The notes beneath the pieces are model-generated. The model had not been told where the DNA came from. It ran no database searches and worked only from the letters and a program-made list of their open reading frames with translations. Shown one piece after another: positions 57,980-64,000 of a stretch of DNA of 64,000 nt (its first letter is position 1; each line of letters opens with the position of its first letter). The position numbers and the translations under genes were made by a program. Source of the DNA: Ruminococcus flavefaciens FD-1 (GTDB lineage: Bacteria; Bacillota; Clostridia; Oscillospirales; Ruminococcaceae). The DNA lies in assembly GCA_000174895.1 (NCBI GenBank), contig ACOK01000116.1, forward strand, positions 62,001 to 126,000, read 5' to 3'.

Positions 57980-58555
57980 ATGGAAACTAAATCAATCATG
58001 ATAGTAGGCGTAGGCGGACAGGGTTCGCTTCTCGCTTCAAGACTTCTCGGAAACGTTCTTCTCGCACAGGGCTATGACGTAAAGGTCAGCGAAGTGCACG
58101 GAATGTCCCAGAGAGGCGGCAGCGTTGTAACTTACGTCAAGTACGGCGATAAGGTATACTCTCCCGTCATCGAAAAGGGCGAGGCTGACGCTGTTATATC
58201 ATTTGAGCTTCTCGAAGCTGCAAGATGCCTGCCTTATCTCAAAAAGGGCGGACATCTCATCACTTCAACTCAGCAGATAGATCCTATGCCTGTTATCACA
58301 GGTGCAGCTGAATATCCCGAAGACCTTGTTGAAAAGATCAAGGCTAAGGGTGCTGATATCGTTGCTGTTGACGCTCTCTCACTTGCTGAGGAGGCAGGCA
58401 CAGCAAAGGCTTCAAACGTAGTTCTCATGGGCGTTCTCGCTTCACGTATGGATTACCCTGAGGAACTCTGGCAGAAGGCACTCGAACAGTGCGTACCTGC
58501 AAAGTTCCTTGAACTCAACAAGAAGGCATTTGAACTGGGAAAGAATGCTAAGTGA
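57980..58555 (+). CDS. iorB: Indolepyruvate ferredoxin oxidoreductase, beta subunit
   Basis: 191 residues. IMIVGVGGQGSLLASRLLGN (about 6-25) and VKVSEVHGMSQRGGSVVTYVKYG (about 35-57) are the gamma-domain signature of IorB. Completes the IorAB enzyme although three other genes separate the subunits. CAAAGGAGTAATTATAA precedes the ATG. Confidence 0.95.
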   Translation: METKSIMIVGVGGQGSLLASRLLGNVLLAQGYDVKVSEVHGMSQRGGSVVTYVKYGDKVYSPVIEKGEADAVISFELLEAARCLPYLKKGGHLITSTQQIDPMPVITGAAEYPEDLVEKIKAKGADIVAVDALSLAEEAGTAKASNVVLMGVLASRMDYPEELWQKALEQCVPAKFLELNKKAFELGKNAK

Positions 58556-58722
58556 TTATTGATTAGTGCTTAGTGAATAGTTGTATAAACTAAGCACTAA
58601 GATCTGATAACTAATAACTTCAAGTTCCTGACACCTGAGAACTGACAAATCGATCTGTCAACTGAGACCTGTCAGATAATACTTCAACATAAAAGTCTAA
58701 TTAAAAGGAGTATGAATATCCA

Positions 58723-60030
58723 ATGGAAAGATATTGGAACGAAGAAATCGAGTGTGCTTCCCGTGAAGATATGAAAAAGCTTCAGGATGAGCGGCTCGTG
58801 GCACAGGTAAAGCACGTTTACGAAAACGTGAAATATTACCGTGACCTTATGGATGAAAAAGGCGTAAAGCCCGAGGACATCAAGAGTACCGAAGACCTTC
58901 ACAAGCTTCCGTTTCTCTCAAAAGCCGATCTCCGTGAGGCTTACCCTTACGGTCTCCTCGCAAAGCCGCTCAGCGAATGCGTAAGAATCCACGCTACAAG
59001 CGGTACAACAGGCAAGCGTGTAGTCGCTTTCTACACTCAGAACGACGTTGATATGTGGGAAGACTGCGTTGCAAGAGCTATAACTGCCGCAGGCGGTACA
59101 GAAGATGACGTTGTACAGGTAGCTTACGGATATGGACTTTTCACAGGCGGTATGGGACTTCACGGCGGTTCTCACAAGAGAGGATGTCTTACTCTCCCTA
59201 TGAGTTCGGGCAATACCGAAAGACAGATACAGTTCATGCGTGATCTTGGTGCAACTATACTCTGCTGTACACCATCATATGCCGCATACATAGGCGAGAC
59301 ACTTCACGATATGGGACTTACTCCCGATGACATTCAGCTCAAGGCAGGTATTTTCGGTGCTGAGCCATGGACTGAGGAAATGAGACATTCCATCGAGAAG
59401 TCACTGGGAATCAAGGCATTCGATATTTACGGCCTTACAGAATCAAGCGGCCCCGGCGTTGCTTTTGAATGTTCAGAGCAGACAGGAATGCATATCAACG
59501 AGGATAACTTCATCCCTGAGATAATCGATCCAGAGACAGGCGAAGTTCTTCCCGAGGGCGAAGTTGGTGAGCTTGTATTCACAAGCATAACCAAGGAAGC
59601 TTTCCCGCTTCTCCGTTACCGTACCCGTGACCTCTGCGTACTTTCACGCAAGAAGTGTTCATGCGGACGTACACTCATCAAGATGGCAAAGCCTATGGGC
59701 AGAAGCGATGATATGATGATAATCCGTGGTGTAAACGTATTCCCGAGCCAGATCGAGACAGTTCTCATCGAGCAGGGCTACTCACCTAACTACCTCATTG
59801 AAGTTGACCGTGTGAACAATACAGATACACTGGATATCAGCGTAGAGATGAATCCCGATCAGTTCTCTGATAAGGTCAAGGATATGCAGAAGCAGGAGAG
59901 AGATCTTGCTGAGGCTATCAAGACCATGCTGGGAATCAATCCTAAGGTACATCTGGTATCACCTAAGTCCATCACAAGAAGTGAGGGCAAGGCAGTAAGA
60001 GTAATCGACAAGCGCAAACTCCACGACTAA
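58723..60030 (+). CDS. paaK: Phenylacetate-CoA ligase-type adenylating enzyme
   Basis: 435 residues. The AMP-binding motif HATSGTTGKRVVAFYT (about 90-105), YGYGLFTGGMGLHGG, DIYGLTESSGPGVAFEC, and LRYRTRDLC with the C-terminal RSDDMMIIRGVNVFPSQIE are those of PaaK. It activates aryl acetates with ATP and CoA or runs the reverse direction for substrate-level ATP synthesis after IorAB. Natural neighbour of iorAB. Confidence 0.94.
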   Translation: MERYWNEEIECASREDMKKLQDERLVAQVKHVYENVKYYRDLMDEKGVKPEDIKSTEDLHKLPFLSKADLREAYPYGLLAKPLSECVRIHATSGTTGKRVVAFYTQNDVDMWEDCVARAITAAGGTEDDVVQVAYGYGLFTGGMGLHGGSHKRGCLTLPMSSGNTERQIQFMRDLGATILCCTPSYAAYIGETLHDMGLTPDDIQLKAGIFGAEPWTEEMRHSIEKSLGIKAFDIYGLTESSGPGVAFECSEQTGMHINEDNFIPEIIDPETGEVLPEGEVGELVFTSITKEAFPLLRYRTRDLCVLSRKKCSCGRTLIKMAKPMGRSDDMMIIRGVNVFPSQIETVLIEQGYSPNYLIEVDRVNNTDTLDISVEMNPDQFSDKVKDMQKQERDLAEAIKTMLGINPKVHLVSPKSITRSEGKAVRVIDKRKLHD

Positions 60031-60060
60031 CCCGAGCTGTCGTCAGCTCGACCACGACCA

Positions 60061-60320
60061 CGAATCGCTCGCAAGCTCGCTTACTTCTTGCAAAACGATG
60101 AGTTTCAGGTCGCTCGACGGCTTGTTCTGTAGGGGCGCACAGTGTGCGCCCCGTAACGAAGGCTTGCTATTGTGAGACTGACCACAATCACGAATCGCTC
60201 GACGGGGACGCCCCCGCAGGCGATCACGAATCGCTCGCAAGCTCGCTTACTTCTTGCAAAGCGATGAGTTTCAGGTCGCTCACCGGCTTGTTCTGTAGGG
60301 GCGCACAGTGTGCGCCCGTA
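60061..60320. repeat. Direct repeat with 166-bp period and GTAGGGGCG hairpin
   Basis: CGAATCGCTCGCAAGCTCGC starts at 60061 and 60227. Each copy ends in the hairpin GTAGGGGCGCACAGTGTGCG. The 60031-60402 gap holds nothing else recognised. Confidence 0.85.
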
Positions 60321-60402
60321 AACAGACCGTATTACATCAACATAGTAGAGGACAAATCGTCCCTGCAAATAAAAAATATTCACATAACAAGGAGGTCCTT
60401 TT

Positions 60403-60630
60403 ATGAAAATCAAATTATTCTCAACAAGTTTTATGCCCGAGCAGGAAAAATACGAGAAATTCGCTACCTTTGAGAATGAGCTCAACCAGTTCATTCAGTC
60501 AGTAAAAGTCATCGACATAAAGTACAGCACTGCCATCGGTATGTGTCATGACGCTCAGACTCATGTTAACGAACACATGGAGGACTTCTCAGCTCTCGTT
60601 ATGTATGAGGAACTTCCTGAAAGCAAGTAA
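60403..60630 (+). CDS. Hypothetical protein, 75 aa
   Basis: AAGGAGGTCCTTTT precedes the ATG. Soluble alpha/beta, begins MKIKLFSTSFMPEQEKYEKF and has CHDAQTHVNEHMED. Lies between paaK and the ACT gene. No function known to me. Confidence 0.65.
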   Translation: MKIKLFSTSFMPEQEKYEKFATFENELNQFIQSVKVIDIKYSTAIGMCHDAQTHVNEHMEDFSALVMYEELPESK

Positions 60631-60656
60631 ATACAGATCAGGACAGGAGGAAAGAT

Positions 60657-61092
60657 ATGTCAAATGTTAAGCAGATCTCGGTCTTTGTGGAAAACAAGCC
60701 GGGCAAGCTGGCAGAAGCTATGAAGCTTCTCAAAAGCAGCAAGATAAACATCAGAGCTCTGGCTCTCGCTGATACCAAGGATTTCGGTATCCTGCGAATC
60801 ATTGTAAACGATACAGAAAAAACAGTGGATATCCTCAAGGATGCTTCCTATGCCGTTACTGTCACAGAGGTGGTGGCAATTTCCATCCCCGATTCCGCAG
60901 GACAGCTCAGCCGTGTACTTGATATTCTCGGCGAAAGCGGCGTAAATCTGGAATATCTCTATGCCTTCATTCGGCAAGTCTGACAGATCATTATCTTTTG
61001 TTCTCAGAGTGGATGATAACCAGAATGCTGCTGACGCTCTTTACGATGCAGGAATTATTCAGCTTACCCGAAATGATATAGCTGACATGTAA
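60657..61092 (+). pseudogene. ACT-domain protein, frameshifted
   Basis: Two ACT domains are expected. Frame 1 gives VKQISVFVENKPGKLAEAMK up to NLEYLYAF, then IRQV and a stop at 60983. The other frame continues as GKSDRSLSFVLRVDDNQNAA..IIQLTRNDIADM to a stop at 61092. One surplus T in TTCATTCGGC (about 60968-60971) accounts for the shift. This ACT family usually follows iorAB-paaK, as here, and probably senses an aromatic amino acid. Confidence 0.8.
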
Positions 61093-61218
61093 GTACGGCA
61101 CAGATTACCCTATCGTTTTTAAAATATATTTTGAAAACCCTTGAAATTTTTTTGGTAGTATCGTATAATTAATAAAAGCATATTAGGCAGGAACCCACAT
61201 TTATAGGAAGGGATGAAA

Positions 61219-61653
61219 ATGAGCCTTTTTGACAAAATCGGGGACGTTAGCAAAGGTGCTTCCGACAAAGCAAAAAGTATCTCTGAGGCTAATAATCTGA
61301 AAAGAAAGATACTTTACGAGGAAGAAAGAATTGTCGAGATCTTTACTGATATCGGCAAAAAGTACTATAAGAATCCAAATGAAGATCCTGCCGCACTGAA
61401 GGTTCTTTGTGACGATATCGACACAAGACGCAGAAGGATCAAGAAGATGAGATTCGAGCTCAATGGTATCCGTGGCTACAAGATCTGCCCTAAGTGCGAT
61501 GCAGAGGTAAACGAGCGTTTCCAGTTCTGCGGACGCTGCGGTGCAAGACTGCCTGATGTAGAGGACGAGGACTTTATGTCACTTGAGCCTAATGATTACT
61601 ATACCGAGAGCAGCAACAATTTCTTCAACGCTGACTCAAATAAGAACTATTGA
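61219..61653 (+). CDS. Zinc-ribbon and coiled-coil protein, 144 aa
   Basis: The start at 61219 is preferred because AGGAAGGG is too close to the ATG at 61213. Helical N-terminus (about 1-85), then CPKCDAEVNERFQFCGRCGARL (a CxxC..CxxC zinc ribbon) and an acidic tail. Function unknown. Confidence 0.75.
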   Translation: MSLFDKIGDVSKGASDKAKSISEANNLKRKILYEEERIVEIFTDIGKKYYKNPNEDPAALKVLCDDIDTRRRRIKKMRFELNGIRGYKICPKCDAEVNERFQFCGRCGARLPDVEDEDFMSLEPNDYYTESSNNFFNADSNKNY

Positions 61654-61680
61654 TCGCCAACTAAGCGGAAATAGTACAAT

Positions 61681-61720
61681 CAGGGCTGTTCCGATATTAC
61701 GGAACAGCCTGTTTATTTTT
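61681..61720 (+). terminator. Terminator of the zinc-ribbon gene
   Basis: AGGGCTGTTCCG-ATATTA-CGGAACAGCCT followed by GTTTATTTTT. Confidence 0.85.
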
Positions 61721-61730
61721 GAGGTGATGT

Positions 61731-63056
61731 ATGAAAAAAGCTTTTATTATTTCTGATGTACTGATAGTCTCACTCCTCGCCTGCTGTATGGTTTATTTCT
61801 GCGATACACCGTGGGGGACAGCGGTAAAGGTACTGCTGACTGTGGGACTTTTCATAGCCTATATCTGCACTCTCTTCCGCAGAGGAGAGAAAGCGCCTGC
61901 ACCACGTCTCAGGCGTATACAGAGAGGTGCAGACCTTATTCTCGCAGGAGGATGGTCGGCAGTTATATCTCTCATCGCACTTATCCTGTGGATGATAAAG
62001 TCAGATTCAGCTGTCGGCTTCAAAATAGGCGGTGCTGTTATAGCTGTGGCTGTTATCGGATTCCTCATCTTCGTGGGAGTGATAAAAGTCGTTTCAGGTG
62101 CAAAGCAGATAAAGATAAAGGACTACATCCTCATGATGATGCTGTGGTGGTGTCCTGTTGTGAATATCTTCCTCATCAGAAGATTCTATCAGACCGCAAG
62201 ACGTGAATACATCATCGAGGCTGACAAGATAGAGCTGGACAATGCCCGTGCCGAAAACGAGATATGCAGGACGAAATATCCTGTGATACTGGTCCATGGC
62301 ATTTTCTTCCGTGACTGGCAGCTTGTCAACTACTGGGGACGCATCCCTGCCGCACTTATAAGAAACGGCGCTGATATCTACTATGGCAAACAGCAGTCAT
62401 CTCTGGCTGTGGCTGACAGTGCCGCAGAGCTGAAAAATACCATCCTCAGCGTTATAGAGAAAACAGGTGCGGAAAAGGTGAATATCATAGCCCACTCAAA
62501 AGGCGGACTGGATTCACGCTACGCCATAAGCTGTCTGGGAATGGATAAGTATGTGGCTACTCTTACTACTATCAATACGCCTCATGAGGGATGCGATATG
62601 GTGGATTACCTCCTTGATAAAGTCCCCGACAGCCTGAAAAAGTTCATCGAAAATAAGTACAACACCATCTTCCACAAGCTGGGAGATACCGCTCCTGACT
62701 TTATGGCAGGCGTAAACGACCTCAGCGCCATAAACCGCAGGGAGCAGAATAAGTCAATGCCCGATTCCCCCGATGTTTCCTACAGAAGCGTTATGACCAT
62801 CATGAGCGGCGCAGGCTCAGCAGGTTTTCCTCTCAATCTGGGCTATCTGCTCATAAAGAAGCTGAATGGTCCCAATGACGGCCTTGTCTGGGAAGAATCC
62901 GCTAAACACGGCGATTTCAGACTTATCAGGCCAAAGCATAAGCGTGGTATCAGTCACGGCGATGTTATTGACCTTATGCGTGAAAATATCGACGGCTACG
63001 ATGTCCGTGAATTCTTCGTGGATATTGTACGTGAGCTGAAAGAGCAGGGATTCTGA
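61731..63056 (+). CDS. Membrane-anchored lipase-like alpha/beta hydrolase
   Basis: 441 residues. Four N-terminal hydrophobic helices (about 5-130), then an alpha/beta-hydrolase domain starting YPVILVHGIFFRDWQLVNYWG (oxyanion HG). The nucleophile elbow IIAHSKGGLDSRYA and HEGCDMVDYL follow, with a late His in GISHGDVIDL. Triacylglycerol-lipase type. Substrate unknown. Its last 61 bp overlap the convergent gene. Confidence 0.82.
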   Translation: MKKAFIISDVLIVSLLACCMVYFCDTPWGTAVKVLLTVGLFIAYICTLFRRGEKAPAPRLRRIQRGADLILAGGWSAVISLIALILWMIKSDSAVGFKIGGAVIAVAVIGFLIFVGVIKVVSGAKQIKIKDYILMMMLWWCPVVNIFLIRRFYQTARREYIIEADKIELDNARAENEICRTKYPVILVHGIFFRDWQLVNYWGRIPAALIRNGADIYYGKQQSSLAVADSAAELKNTILSVIEKTGAEKVNIIAHSKGGLDSRYAISCLGMDKYVATLTTINTPHEGCDMVDYLLDKVPDSLKKFIENKYNTIFHKLGDTAPDFMAGVNDLSAINRREQNKSMPDSPDVSYRSVMTIMSGAGSAGFPLNLGYLLIKKLNGPNDGLVWEESAKHGDFRLIRPKHKRGISHGDVIDLMRENIDGYDVREFFVDIVRELKEQGF

Positions 63057-63433
63057 GAGCTGAATCTGAGCCGTATCATACGGCAGAGATAAAAGGCGGG
63101 AATGCACATCAGCGCCCATGCAAATGAAAAGGGCAGGCAAATCTGTCCCATTATATTGAAGGGCATATCTGAGTAATCCCACACATCCCAGCGCATAATA
63201 ATATTGTCAAAGACACCGACGGCAAACTCCATAGCGGTAATGATGAGCGCTCCGAGAAAACAGCTTTTCATCAGAGTCATACCCTCACGGCTGTTTATGG
63301 AGTAAAGCACAGTCATGGCAAGTCCGCCTGTAAGCGCCATTGTCCAGTGAGTGTAGCCCCGTGTGTCTATCTCGAAAAGGCAGTAGAGAAAATATCCCAT
63401 GAAAAATGCGATAATGTGCTGTGAAAGCTTCAT
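62996..63433 (-). CDS. Putative ABC-transporter type IV (DUF1113-like) membrane protein
   Basis: 145 residues with about four membrane helices and the motifs GALIITAMEFAVGVFDN and WDVWDYSDMPFNIMGQICLPFS, typical of the small 'ABC-transporter type IV' membrane family. GAGGTGACAT precedes the ATG. The last 20 residues are read over the 3' end of the convergent hydrolase gene. Confidence 0.75.
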   Translation of the reverse strand: MKLSQHIIAFFMGYFLYCLFEIDTRGYTHWTMALTGGLAMTVLYSINSREGMTLMKSCFLGALIITAMEFAVGVFDNIIMRWDVWDYSDMPFNIMGQICLPFSFAWALMCIPAFYLCRMIRLRFSSQNPCSFSSRTISTKNSRTS

Positions 63434-63572
63434 ATGTCACCTCGATCTCTTTTTGTGATAGTATTTGCCGCAACAAATGAAATATTCAATTCGGAATTCG
63501 GAATGCGGAATTCTGAATTGATGGTGTCCCCTGACGGGGACGGATAAAAAATGGTCAATGTAAGTTGACATG

Positions 63573-63906
63573 ATGCAAAATATAATTATGGCTGAGCGAA
63601 AGCAGACTTGCCTACCTGTACATAGTAAGCGAGTTTACGAGTGGCAGCGTGGCTGCGCCGCCGCTCGCTCAGCTTTATAAACAAGGTTATGCAAAATATA
63701 ATTATGGCTGAGCGAAAGCAGACTTGCCTACCTGTACATAGTAAGCGAGTTTACGAGTGGCAGCGTGGCTGCGCCGCCGCTCGCTCAGCTTTATAAACAA
63801 GTTTATGCAAAATATAATTATGGCTGAGCGAAAGCAGACTTGCCTACCCGTACATAGTAAGCGAGTTTACGAGCGACAGCGTGGCTGCGCCGCCGCTCGC
63901 TCAGCG
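63573..63906. repeat. 116-bp tandem repeat, about three copies, of the GAGCGAAAGCAGAC element
   Basis: Units start at 63573, 63689 and 63805. Each contains GCTGAGCGAAAGCAGACTTG and ends CGCCGCCGCTCGCTCAGC, so each folds into a long hairpin. The 63434-63572 stretch holds no gene. Confidence 0.88.
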
Positions 63907-63919
63907 GCAAGGAGTTTTT

Positions 63920-64000
63920 ATGAGAAAAAGTTGTATACTTATGCATATTTCAAGTCTGCCCTCAGAGTACGGCATAGGCAAAATGGGAAAATCCGCTTAC
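63920..64000 (+). CDS. malQ: 4-alpha-glucanotransferase, 5' end only
   Basis: 27 codons before the window ends. MRKSCILMHISSLPSEYGIG followed by KMGKSAY matches the MalQ N-terminus (R.SGILLHISSLPS.YGIG.MG..AY). AAGGAG precedes the ATG. Confidence 0.85.
   Translation, partial: MRKSCILMHISSLPSEYGIGKMGKSAY

Overview
The window reads as chromosome of a Ruminococcus-like Oscillospiraceae (Firmicutes). The clearest marker is a secreted BspA-type leucine-rich-repeat protein with a threonine-rich linker and a C-terminal type I dockerin (40682-43999), typical of cellulosome-forming ruminococci. Indolepyruvate oxidoreductase, a phenylacetate-CoA ligase, the MEP isoprenoid genes and many GC-rich hairpin repeats between genes fit that assignment. 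The species is inference.

Left host segment (1-4690): 5' part of rsmD, a GH-A-clan glycoside hydrolase, ispD - an orphan Imm11-like gene - ispF, then tRNA-Leu(GAG).

Mobile segment (4667-40170): an AT-richer integrative and conjugative element (ICE) of about 35.5 kb sits in the 3' end of the tRNA-Leu gene. It is bounded by 32-bp direct repeats, and a tyrosine integrase lies next to the right one. From right to left it carries int, parA-parB, a run of small genes, ssb, a conjugation operon (PcfB-like protein, VirD4, two VirB2-like pilins, VirB6-like, PrgI, N-terminal VirB4), a GLUG-repeat surface protein, a broken topB, many tiny genes, a zinc-ribbon nuclease, a serine recombinase, HicAB, and a cargo cassette (membrane protein, lipoprotein, Ser/Thr kinase with an NPCBM-like ectodomain). 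The left end holds an XRE repressor region and a possible replication module. VirB4 lacks its ATPase half, topB lacks its catalytic tyrosine segment, and I found no relaxase, so the element looks damaged for self-transfer.

The most striking signal is an 18-bp inverted repeat, consensus GTTGYTACTTGTARCAAC. I counted 20 copies by eye, all inside the ICE and none in the flanking 28 kb. Copies occur between genes, on stop codons and inside genes. All eight copies lying wholly inside genes read in the same codon phase (VATSSN-like), including two in parB and one in parA. They are absent from the two cargo blocks. The likeliest role is an element-wide binding site for the ICE's own ParB (parS/Noc-like), but this is inference.

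Right host segment (40171-64000): the displaced tRNA terminator, the dockerin-LRR protein, ilvE, a radical SAM protein, alr, a SLOG protein, an LCP-like protein, tatD, a PP2C phosphatase, a HAD phosphatase, iorA and iorB separated by three other genes, paaK, a frameshifted ACT-domain gene, a membrane lipase-like protein, a DUF-type membrane protein and the start of malQ. Several families of tandem and dispersed hairpin repeats fill the spaces between them.
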